A stretch of 64,000 nucleotides of DNA from Paralichthys olivaceus (Eukaryota; Chordata; Actinopteri; Pleuronectiformes; Paralichthyidae). The notes beneath the pieces were generated by a model. That model did not search any database, was not told the origin of the DNA, and saw nothing but the letters and a program-made list of their open reading frames with translations. A program made the translations under genes and the position numbers. Where the stretch lies: positions 19,277,316-19,341,315 of the forward strand of contig NC_091098.1 of assembly GCF_024713975.1 (NCBI RefSeq). Direction: 5' to 3'. Shown piece by piece: positions 14,901-25,018 of this stretch; position 1 is the first letter of the stretch, and each line of letters begins with the position of its first letter.

Positions 14901-17900
14901 TCAGTGAGGATGAGTGGGACAAGATACCAGGGTGAGTGCAGTTTCTTTCCTGTTTTATGTTAAAAAACATTTTTAATTTAATTTAAATCATTCACACACA
15001 TCGTATGTATATAAACAGTGGTGGAAAACTGTACATAAGTAGATTGTGAATTCTCAATTTGCATAAAACTGGAAAGGGTTGAAAAGCAATGTCAAAGGGT
15101 TCAAATATTAATATTCCATATAGTTCAATTAGAATGCCAGGACGTCCCTCTGCAGAGGCCCAGCAGCTCTCTGAATCTGCCTGATTCATGAATTATTCGC
15201 TTAGAAATTGTTAAAAAAAAAAAAAAAAAGTTTGTCAAGATATGATAAAACATTCTTGGATTTACTTCTTTGTGCAGATACATACCAAAATGCAATGGCT
15301 TCTTTCTTAGCCCATTTCCCTTTTTCACACCAAGTTTCTTGGAAATGTTGTTGTTTTTGCATAAACCTGTAGAGAGGGGTGAAAACATAATCTCGTGCAG
15401 CAGAGGTAGCAGAGTGTCTGTAGATGGAGACAATTTGTTGCTCTCCCTTGAGGCGGGCACCCAGCTAAGATGGCTCCGAAAACAAAACCCAGATGCTCAG
15501 TGAAGTAAAGACGGAGGAATCATGGGAGCTGTTTAACGTCATTGTCTGAGTCCAACTTGTGGAAATCACGGTGCGTGGTTGCATGAAGCATGGCGTTGAC
15601 AGTGTTAGAGGAAGCTGCTGCTCCTTTTCAAAAAGATGTGATTTGAAGTTTGCCAAAGAGCAGCTTGACACTTTGAATCCCTTCTGGGACCAATGAAATA
15701 TTTAACAGAATTCATTCAAATGAAGTGATTGCACCTTCTGATGTCCAAGCCCAGAAATAAACCCAGCAGAACTACTGAGGAATGACTTCAAGAAAAATTC
15801 CTCCTGAACATTTGTGCAGCTCTCATCTACAGCTCCCTGAAGTACTTGTCTGAGATTATTGCAGCTGAAGTAGATTCAACCACCTATTAAATTCAAGGAG
15901 TCACTTTTCAATATGATTGTGTTCCATAATGATGCAAAAGACTATAATTGTGTGTTATAATTCTATATTTGTGTATTTAGCTGATAATACTTCTGCACCT
16001 GAGTTCGATTTTGAAGGCAGGACTTTACCTGTAATAGCTTATTTTTACAAGGTGCATTGTTGCTTTTACTCTTAGGATCGGAGTACTTTTTCCACCACTG
16101 TGCACGAGCAAAAGCTTCTTTCTTTCACCTTTCTTTTTAATTCACTGACATAAGCAAACTGCACTGTCTGAGTTACTTTCTCTTCATTTTGTATTGTATG
16201 CTTTCATATTTTGTGCTCTTCCAAACTGTCCTTTTTTCTGTTTTCTCAGGTATTCTCTCTCTCATCTGCTTTACTAACTGCCCACGAGCTCTTTGGTGTT
16301 TTCACATAGACGCATCTTTTTCTGTCACCCCTTGTCCACAACAAAAATCGTCAAAACCTCCATGGATTTAAATTACATTTAAATTCCTTTTCCCCCTGAA
16401 CTTTTCTGTCACATGTTCTCACTTTCTTGTATTTTTTGGGGGGATGACGTTACTTTTGTAAACCTGAACTCTTTTAAGAGCTTTATCTAATCTAGTGGAC
16501 TCCAACTGAGAGAATTTACGATAAACCCTCACTGTTGGTCCTGAGAGATTTTCAAAGGGACTCTCCAGCGTGCGGCCCAAAAAACGACGTTTCCCATGCT
16601 GCCTTTGTATGCAGTACCGGCCTCCAGACTGCAGGGCTGCTCTCATGTTCTGGTTCCTGCATTGTCATATAGATTCATCAGCCCCCCTCGTTGCCATGGC
16701 ACCCTAAACCAGGACGACAGTTTCTGGTCCCAGGCTCTGCAGGACCTCGAGACCTGCGGCCAATCAGAGATTCTCAGGGAGCTGGAGGTACGCTCACCCC
16801 TCCCTCTCCTGCTTCCTTTTCTCCTCCATCTGCTTCATCCTCATGACCAGTGTCAACCTAAATGATCATGCCAGATGAAGCATTATAATAATCACCAGAG
16901 TGTGTAATCTGTTATTAAATCTGACAAGACAGGCTGGGCACTCGCTGCCATACTGACCAAGGGTTTGTGCAAAGCCTCTGCCTCTCATCAGACATTGTGT
17001 GACGTATAAGGGATTATGCTTGTGTATACCTGTCGAAATATCATTTTGTGTGTCTTTTTACTGCATGATGATATAATAATTGGTTTCATTTTGTGATCTT
17101 TCAGGCATCCATGACAGGTAGTGCGCTTAGTCTATACCTAGAGGAGACCAAGACCAACGAAGACTTGATGTTTCAGTCTGAATTTAGTCCCATTAAAAGA
17201 GAGGGAATCAACCACACGGAGTCAAAGACTAAAAGCTGCTTGAACACATCAACTGGAGCCAGAGATGCAGCAGCCAGGGGCAGAGGGGACCTCTGCGACG
17301 GTTTGTCCAGTACGACTCTGGCACTGCACAAGGTAGTTTGTGTACAGAGTGACTCTAAACATGAAGGTCTTAAAACCTAATCTCAACAAACACATTCCAC
17401 ATGTGAGAATCTGTTGGCAAGGGACAAGATTTGGTCTGAAAGTCCTCTGGTTTCCTTTTTTAGTTTGAACAATTACGTTTGAGCAGACCAATTGTCTATA
17501 TAGGTAAACTGTATGTGTGGCAAAACCCATTGACTGAAATGCATTCATATGCAGATCTCTGTAAGTACAGATTCACCAAAATGTCCTCTGGACCTAAAGT
17601 CCCCACTTAAATATCCTAGTTTTGTATGGAGAGATGTTGGATTCATGTGATAAAAGAATCAGACTATAAACAGTGTATGACCAATGGAAGATGGAGTCTT
17701 CCTTAGATTTCCGCTGTCTACACCCGAAACCCTCCAACATTGGCTGTTGCCCTCTTCTCATATTCCCATATTCATATTCTCATATTTTATGCAAACCTCA
17801 TACTCTATTTACAATATACATATATATTGCTTGTAATGCAATCTGCAAGATGTGATCCACCGCATGACCAAAACATCTATATCATTATTGACTGTTCCGT

Positions 17901-20259
17901 CAACTGCTCTCACAGCTTGATGAACAAGGTACAAACAACAGCGTCCTGAGGGAATCCGCCCATTATAAAGTTTAAACCTGCGTGCCTCCTCCACTTGACT
18001 CACTCCTGCATCCAGTTCATTATAACTGGACCCAGTGGATACCTGGCCAGTCAGGACCTGCACTGTGTGTGACAAAAACACACAACACCCATTATTACAG
18101 CATAACCTGCAGGTGCATGTGAGTACTGTTTGCTGTCATCATTGCTTCTCACCCTGTGAGATGCACAGATGTGAAGTTTTGAAAATGCAAGCATTGAGGA
18201 GTCGGCATTCTTACTGGGACTAAGGAGGATCCATTGTTTTTGACTTCTACATGATATCTACAGATGTCCATGTTTGACCATTCCCTAAAGGTTTCAGTGT
18301 GTTCGATTTAGTTGAAAGGGATGTATTGGCAGGAATTGAATATGAATAATCCTATTGATGTTTTCACTAGTGGTTTCTTTTCTTTACCCTAGAATGTACC
18401 CTTTTATATTTAAATACTCGTGAGCAGGTCCTCTCTACAGAGGCCGCCATGTGTTTTACAGCCGTCCAAACAGGACAAACTAAACACTTTGGACTGAAGC
18501 TACCACAGGTTCTCTGTCATGTTCGGAAGGGGAAGATGAGGTGAGGGGTATTCAGCAGCAACATGCAACTTCACAACTAGATGTCACTAAATTCTACACA
18601 CTGAACCTTCAAATCTGCGTAGAAGCCTCTTGATACTTATGACTGTGCAATGTAGTCTCTGTGTAACTCTAAGGTCCTGTGTGTTTGCAGGTGACCCTAC
18701 GGAAAGACCTTGAGAGCCATGACTTTGGTTTCAGTGTATCTGACGGGCTCCTGGAGAAAGGGGTTTTTGTCAACATGATCCGTTCTGACGGCCCAGCTGA
18801 TCAGGCGGGTCTCAAGCCTTTCGACCGCATTCTTCAGGTACTGTTCTCACCATAGATCGTATATAAAAGATGGCCAACATGGAACCCCCCACCCAAGTGA
18901 AACTAAAGCATCTCAATATAGCTCATAAAGCCTGCCTCCTCCATGTTAGTCACTGTGACATGGATCAACGCACACGTTAAAGATTCAGTGAGTAAGATTT
19001 AGATGAAAGGCATCTATTGGCAGAAAATTTTATATAAAATAATCTAGTGTGTGATCATCTACAATATATAGTACAAATTAGTTTTTTCTTTGGGCCCTTC
19101 GGTCCTCTTTGGGTAAGTTTGCTTTTATTCAGTTATTTGACGCCATATAAACATCTGAGACTGACTCATGATTGGTCGAGCATGTGTATTGGCAAGACCT
19201 TGCTGCCATCAGCTCCATACCCGATCACTACTCTGCACATTCTGGCTCGTAATGTGCAAGATTCCGGCATTTTCATCATTTATGTTTTAGTTTCATCTCT
19301 GGATTGTGGGAGGAAGTGGACATGTGTCATTCAGCTTTATATACAGTCTATGATTTTTGCCCATAGACTTGATCTTTAAATCAATATTGGGAAAATGGTC
19401 TTGTTTGCTTTCTTGACTCAGATGAGAAGATCAATACCACTCGTATAAGTGTTTAGTCTGTATTAAGCTGGACGTCTTTTGCTTAGCATAAAGATTGAAA
19501 ACGACACAATGGCTAGTTTGGTTCTGTGCACTTGTAGCACTCAATAATTAGCTTATAATGTCTATAAATGCTAAATAAAAAGCATAAGATGGTTATCTTG
19601 GTTTAGCATCAAGACTGCAAACACAACAATGCCTATAGGCTCTGTGCACTTCTAAATCTCACTAATTAGCCAATCACATGAATGCTAAATATGTGCTGAA
19701 TAAAAGGCCCCAGCTGGTTAGCTTTGTTTAGGATAAAAAGTGGAAGGTGGGGTAACAGCTAGATAAAAATGTCCATTTTAGCAAAAGGACTTATTATGAG
19801 ATTATTGTGATATTTCCAAGCAAATGGGAAATGGACAAAAAATAATCTAGGACACAACCAGAATCTTTCCTTTTTCTCACTTCAGCTTTTGGATTCAACA
19901 GATGAGATAAAGGATAATTGGCTTAAGTGGTTCTAGCATATTTTTGGTGGGGGGGTTTCCCTAAGCTCAACAACTCTCTCCTGTCTCAAAATGTCAAACT
20001 AGTCTCATGTGAACATAAGAGCACGTTGAACGATGAGTTTTCATTGGCTCTGATCTTCCAGGTGAACCGTGTGAGAACCAGGGACTTGGACTGTTGTCTG
20101 ACTGTGCCCCTAATTATGGAGGCTGGAGACAGTCTGGACTTGGTCATTAGTAGGAATCCACTGGCAGCAGCAGACACCGGGCTGCCTGACGACTGTGACG
20201 ACCCCTCAAACTCACTGTTCTGCTTTCCCGGACACATGACCAGCAGCATCGCCCTGTGA
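209..20259 (+). CDS. grip2: Glutamate receptor-interacting protein 2 (GRIP family), 5'-truncated by the window
   Basis: Multi-PDZ cytoplasmic scaffold; the family binds AMPA-receptor GluA2/3 tails and other membrane proteins at synapses. Exons: 209-354, 2136-2219, 2320-2395, 3314-3459, 4210-4357, 4434-4603, 8330-8458, 8641-8802, 9973-10159, 11793-11938, 12040-12120, 12442-12505, 12893-13038, 13488-13632, 13896-14035, 14497-14679, 14772-14931, 16682-16787, 17105-17332, 18691-18837, 20062-20259. Phases agree at every junction, giving 996 whole codons plus stop. The order is the rest of PDZ1 ([18 protein letters not shown]), PDZ2 (NSFGFVMRG), PDZ3 ([10 protein letters not shown]), linker, PDZ4 (TGFGIQLQG), PDZ5 (VELGITIS), PDZ6 ([16 protein letters not shown]), a long linker containing [20 protein letters not shown], then PDZ7 ([14 protein letters not shown]). 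This is the seven-PDZ GRIP layout. GRIP2 is preferred over GRIP1 because slc6a6 is next door; the sequence alone does not settle paralogue or a/b copy. Promoter and N-terminus are outside the window. Confidence 0.93.
355..2135. other. grip2 intron after the PDZ1 exon
   Basis: AT-rich intron with a (CAA)n tract near 2057-2078. No other gene is seen. Confidence 0.6.
2877..2903. repeat. (TA)n microsatellite
   Basis: Perfect TA run in a grip2 intron. Confidence 0.9.
7288..7690. mobile_element. Foldback (MITE-like) element with about 100-bp inverted arms
   Basis: Starts TTAAAGGGAT and ends ATCCCTTTAA. The left arm (about 7288-7390) and the reverse complement of the right arm (about 7592-7690) match almost base for base: ATCTACTCACCACTGTGA, then GGTGAAGTGTTTGAGTCCAC. 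The centre of about 200 bp is unique and codes for nothing obvious. Short inverted-repeat elements with a GGGATAGTTCAC start are abundant in fish. No clear target-site duplication was found. Confidence 0.8.
7893..7919. repeat. (CT)n microsatellite
   Basis: Perfect CT run in a grip2 intron. Confidence 0.9.
8803..9972. other. grip2 intron before PDZ4
   Basis: AT-rich, with no second gene recognised; the end is pyrimidine-rich before the acceptor. Confidence 0.6.
10160..11792. other. grip2 intron inside PDZ4
   Basis: No second gene is seen. The region 11080-11480 is G+C-richer than its surroundings and free of obvious repeats. Confidence 0.55.
13081..13200. repeat. Fragment of a GTGGTGGAAAGT-type teleost repeat
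   Basis: Begins AGTGGTGGAAAGTGACCAAG and runs into ACTTTTTACATTTACTTTAC. It resembles the left end of the element described at 15016-16100. Confidence 0.5.
15016..16100. mobile_element. Decayed inverted-repeat transposon, about 1.09 kb
   Basis: The left end CAGTGGTGGAAA (15016-15027) is an exact inverted match to TTTCCACCACTG (16089-16100). The right arm (GTACTTTTTCCACC, with AAGTCCTGCCTTCAAAAT on the reverse strand) resembles an abundant fish repeat. No transposase frame is left, and the interior may include nested sequence. It lies wholly within the grip2 intron 14932-16681. Confidence 0.6.
17333..18690. other. grip2 intron before PDZ7
   Basis: Contains the short inverted-repeat element at 18288-18609; otherwise AT-rich without a recognised gene. 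Confidence 0.6.
18288..18609. mobile_element. Short inverted-repeat element (MITE), 322 bp
   Basis: The left end AAGGTTTCAGTGTGTTCGAT and the reverse complement of the right end (AAGGTTCAGTGTGTAGAATT) are imperfect terminal inverted repeats of about 23 bp. The interior (TCCTCTCTACAGAGGCCGCC) resembles a common fish repeat and has no coding potential. Confidence 0.65.
18975..19060. repeat. Truncated copy of the 18288-18609 element
   Basis: AGATTCAGTGAGTAAGATTT followed by ATCTATTGGCAGAAAATT parallels the left end of the 18288 element, GTATTGGCAGGAATTG included. Confidence 0.55.
19420..19760. repeat. Array of TTAGCATAAAG-type units
   Basis: The block TTAGCAT(A/C)AAGA(T/C)TG(A/C)AAAC followed by TCTGTGCACTT recurs at about 19483 and 19602, with a third, weaker copy near 19728. 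It shares GAGAAGATCAATACCACTCG with the 144-bp repeat at 25430-25765. Confidence 0.55.
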
Positions 20260-20595
20260 TCGCATAGAAAAAACACCAGTTCTGGGACACACACCAAACA
20301 TGTCACGCACGGTTTAGTTTGTCACATTGTACCTCAGAGAGACCTTCACACTCATGTTCAGCACGCTGAGCATCCTCTCACATGCACAAACACAAACCGC
20401 CACTCTCCACCCTCTGAAAGCATTTGTCACTCACAGAGCTACGTGTTCACTGTTCCCTGTTTTATGTACCATTCAGTGGAGGCTCTGAATCGCCCCACCT
20501 CCCTTCCTCCCCCACAACACCTTCCCTCTCCAGAGGCAAAGCCACATGTAGTTATATAACAGGGGACTCATGGCTTCTGACGGAGCCAGGATGTC

Positions 20596-20596
<1 letters not shown>

Positions 20597-20632
<36 letters not shown>
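20597..20632. repeat. (CA)n microsatellite in grip2 3' UTR
   Basis: Perfect run of about 18 CA units. Confidence 0.9.
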
Positions 20633-20635
<3 letters not shown>

Positions 20636-21999
20636 TCCGCTCTGGAGTGAGTCAAACGCTGCACGCACGTAGCCACTGCATACATTTACCTTCCTTTCCT
20701 ATAAGGGGATTCATGTTCTGATTCAAAGAACAAAAATCCAGTTGTGCAAAGTGGATTTTTTTTCTTTGGGTTGAGCACAAAAGACTCTCATGCAATGTTC
20801 TATATGCATAGAACACACATGTCCACCCACCCATAGATGGAGGAGGGGGCTGATGGACTGAGTTATTTCAGCCATGTCTTGGCTCACTGCCCTTGTTTCC
20901 AGTCTCTCCTCCACACTGCCTGCCCCACAGAGGGGACAGTGCCTCCAAATAGACAGAAAGCTCCCAGCTACTTTCCAAGTATCATGAACTATAATTTAAA
21001 GCCCTTATATCTTCATACCACAAATGCTTTTAAAGACCCTCTAACCTTCCTGTTCCAATTGTTTGGTTACTTTCCTTTTAATCCACACACACAGATTGTT
21101 TTCAGATGCACGTTCTCCAAGTTTCTTCATCACACCACATTTGCATACACAGCCTACATTTTGAAGAGTTCACTTTCACTTTTTCACGTTTCACTTTCAC
21201 TGTGAGTCTGAGGTTCTGTATATGGCATTGCACCAGAATAGTTATTTTTTATGGTTTGTGGTCTGTCGCTGATTTTTCCTTAAAAGAATCACATCCTTTA
21301 CGGAAGAGGATGAAATGCCTTTACATTTTCAGTGATGAACGATTTCACCCTACATCTGACTGGATTGATCATCAGTGGGATTCTATAAGCATGTTAAGCA
21401 TGCATGAATAGCTTTTCCTCAAAACATTAAAAAAACACTGGATTAGTCTCTGCACCAACTGGATTTCTGTGAGAGTGCTTCCCCCTTTTTTACCATGAAA
21501 TGGTGTTTTTATAAAGCATATGTGTAACAAATCTGGCGTGTCGATCCAGCTGCCTCTCTGGAAATAAATACTAATTTAGTATCATGTCTTGCCTGATGTG
21601 AACATGAGAGATTGATTGGTTTTATTTAGAGACGCCTCAGAGACTGGTTCATCCTTCAAATCTTATTTCTGAATCATGTCTTTTATTAAATGTCTGTACT
21701 GAGGTCGATTTTTGAGGTTTTATATTAATTTTATTTATTGTACCCTTTTATTTTACTGTATAATGTATCATGGTATGCAGTGCTTTTTTATTTTTATTGA
21801 TCGTTCATGCACATACAGTGTAGTGTCTTCATTTAAACTGTGATACTGAATGTGGATGCACATTTCTTTGGGTTGATTTCCACATCCTCCCCGAATATGT
21901 CAAGAATCAATTCGAAAGAACTTGAAAGATTAATTGGATATTATTTTATTTTTGTTATTTAATTTATTATAAACTAAGAAATGTATTTCTTTTTATGGA

Positions 22000-22005
22000 A
22001 ATAAA
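22000..22005 (+). terminator. Likely poly(A) signal of grip2
   Basis: AATAAA in an AT-rich context about 1.74 kb after the stop codon, followed by a T-rich stretch with TGTG near 22045. An earlier AATAAA near 21563 could give a shorter transcript. Confidence 0.5.
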
Positions 22006-22025
22006 ATTATGAAACCATAGACAGA

Positions 22026-23450
22026 TTTTTCTCAGCTGTGCAAACAGTGTGTTGTTTAATTTAATTAATCACAGCGATGATTCACACTGAACCAGGAAAT
22101 GTTTACAGAATTTTACAGAAGGTATAATGCCAAGTTTTTTTGGGTGATTTTAATTGAACTGCAAACTGTTCGGACTAAAATACCTTCAATACTGGAAGCA
22201 GTGTAATGAAATATTATTTAGACTCTATATATCACAAGGATGATGACATTGGCGTCTGACTGTTTTTTAAATGCATAAATTGAAGTCTTTGTGGGTTCAG
22301 TGTTTTCATGGCCTTTGGACAGACAAGGGGACGCCACATTCATGCCCAAATAAGTCAGTCTTCCCTTTGTGAGTGAGATGTCAATGCAGTTCCCACCTGC
22401 TGGGGGTGGGGGGCGTAAGACTAATGGTGGGACAGACACCCTGAAAAATTTAGGACAAGTGTCAACAAGCTGTCACAGGGGAATGGGGGGAGGTGGGAGT
22501 CGGGGTGGCATGGGTGGCCTTCAAAGGAAATTAATAATATAAATATAGAGCGCTATTTGAGAGGTGGGATCAAAACGTGCTGCCATTTGTACAAGTGGTT
22601 CCTCCTCAAAATAGATATATTGATGAAGGTTGTAAATGGAAGCAGTTCAAAAAAGATCTTATGAACTGCAGTCCAAGTCTCATTAAAATGATACATGGCA
22701 GTGGGCAAGGAACGCAACAACTTAGTAAACAGCACAGAGGCTGTGCACACGTGTATTTAATTTAAGCACTGCAGCGATATGCCTGCAGGAGTGACACTGA
22801 GCCGGATATCTTAAGACAGATGGGATGATATTGCACTGAAATTCAATCTTTTTAATTATCTGTACATACACGTGTGATACCTCCATTACATAAACACAGG
22901 AAAGAGCAGAAAACTGAATGAGAGACAATTCTGTTAATCTGCAGAATTTACAGTATAAGGTAATTATAGCATAATGTATTTCACAGTAATGATGCTACCT
23001 GAACCTCAGGGATACAGCAGGGGAATGATGGGGATCTGTAGGATGCTTGAAGAAAAGAGATTCATTTTTGGATATACAGTGACGTACATAAATTAAAAGT
23101 GTTAAACTATGCAACATTTGACCTAACTGTACTTTTGAGTACCAGCAGACCCCAAACTAAAAAATATCTCGCTCAAACACGCAGAAATATAAATACTACA
23201 GCCTCTGTTCTAAAACATGTCACTGGACTAACACCATGATCATGTCAACAAAAACTAAACATTGCAGTTATCATAAAAGTTGACTTTGAGCAGTTGTATT
23301 GTCCAGCCAGGTGTACTTGAAGTCACTGAGTGTATACTAGTGTCATATGTACAGAGGGACATTAATTACTTTGCAGGTGTATTTATATAAAAATGCCTCA
23401 GAAATATTTAGAGAGAAAAAAAGAATCATTCAGACAAATAGATCCAAAGA
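22026..23450. other. Interval between the converging 3' ends of grip2 and slc6a6
   Basis: No gene is recognised. The stretch is AT-rich with a G-rich patch near 22390-22510. It may include distal 3' UTR of either gene, since SLC6A6 transcripts in other vertebrates have long 3' UTRs. Confidence 0.4.
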
Positions 23451-23461
23451 AAAAAAAGATG

Positions 23462-23467
23462 TTTATT
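23462..23467 (-). terminator. Candidate poly(A) signal of slc6a6
   Basis: TTTATT on the plus strand, AATAAA on the minus strand, about 1.55 kb downstream of the slc6a6 stop. This is a single-motif call; other signals could be used. Confidence 0.35.
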
Positions 23468-25018
23468 TGTAATCTCTATAGAATGATGCAATATGCATCT
23501 CAAAGGGGACAACTGTGAGACAAAATTACTTTGGTACACATGAATTTCCAAGCACAAAATGTCCATGGACAAAGCCGCACAGTACTGTGATGAGTCTTGC
23601 ACGTGCTTCAGGATAACAACTCATTCGGACTTTACATTTCATTGTTTAGGCTGTTTCAGTGATAAACATTAAATTTACTTTGAATCTGATGCATTTTGAA
23701 GGAGCAGAGAATGTCATTGCTTCAATGAACATTGCACACTGAAAAATGTAATCTAGGCTCACAATGTTATTAATATTTAAAAGTGAGATTGCTGAGTTTT
23801 AAGTAAAATCATTGATGGTGTAATATGATGTACAGTATAAAATTGTTACAAAAAGGCATATGTGAATTACAAACAATTCAACTTCTACAAACAAAAGTCT
23901 ACAGTGAACATTAGACACTAATCCAGTGGTAGTTCTGATATTGAAATGAGCACGAGGGAGAGAGCTGTCAGTCTGTTCAGAAAGAAAATGTTATTAATTT
24001 AAGTGATGTTCTCACAGGCCCTACTACAAATGATGAATCAGAAAATTTGACTTTTTGAATTTCTACTCTATTTTGTTATTGTCTTATCAATGGGACAACT
24101 AGATACTGTATATCAAAGTTTACAATATCAAAAAGTAAGAAGCTAAAATATTTCCTCCTGTAATGTGCTGCAAATGTATCTGCAATACTTGCAACAAATA
24201 CTACATTAAAGGTGAAACGACATAAAGTGCAAAGAGAGGTTTCAATAAATGCACTGGGACTGACTATAATAGTCACACAGGCAGTGTACAAATACTCTAA
24301 AAATGCCACTTTCCATTTCTCCTTTTTTCTTCCTTATCTGATTTTTCCTTATCTATTATTTTTGTCTTGGTAGTTTTAGAGGATGTATCTTATGAATGCA
24401 TTTCTCACAGTATTTGACCAAGGCCTTGTTGAACTTGGAGGATGTTAAGCAAAATTCACGTATTTTTCCACCGAGCATGTTATGGATATATACTCTTAAG
24501 ATGTGGCTGGTTTGCTTCTGCTGCAAGCAGAGGTACATTCATTTTCACTGTGGGATACACAACAACAATAATAGATTAGAAGTTAGCTTCGGCAGTGAGG
24601 CTGCCACGATCAAGTCAGAGTGTTAAAACATTTTCTTACATTTGCACGATTAATAACTTGTTTAGGTTAGTTAATTTATGAGAAGTGAGAATTCCATCAT
24701 TTCTTCTAATAAAAAAATAAAATAAAATTCCTCATCTCTCCAGAAATCAACAGAAAGGTAGTAAACACTGAATATGTTCTACCTCAAAATACTGCCTAAA
24801 CTGAGATCAGTGCCAACTACAGCAACAACAAGTGTAACATCAACAACAATGATATAGTAAAAAATAAAAAAAAACCAACAATAATAACTCTCTTCATAGA
24901 AATCAATCCGGAGTATCTCTAAAGTGAATATATGGACAATGTAAACCTACCATGATCAAAGTTAGCAAATATGATAACGCAGAAAGCACAACAATCTTAT
25001 TCCTCTCACAGAGAGCGC

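Larger units (their letters stand above)
18838..20061. other. Last grip2 intron
   Basis: Contains a second, truncated copy of the 18288 element (about 18975-19060) and a repeat array of TTAGCATAAAG type (19420-19760). Confidence 0.6.
20260..22025 (+). other. grip2: grip2 3' untranslated region
   Basis: Follows the TGA at 20257-20259. It holds a (CA)n tract at 20597-20632 and long AT-rich stretches. A weaker AATAAA lies near 21563 and a clear one at 22000-22005. No ORF here resembles a protein I know. The end is inferred from the poly(A) signal; transcript data would fix it. Confidence 0.6.
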
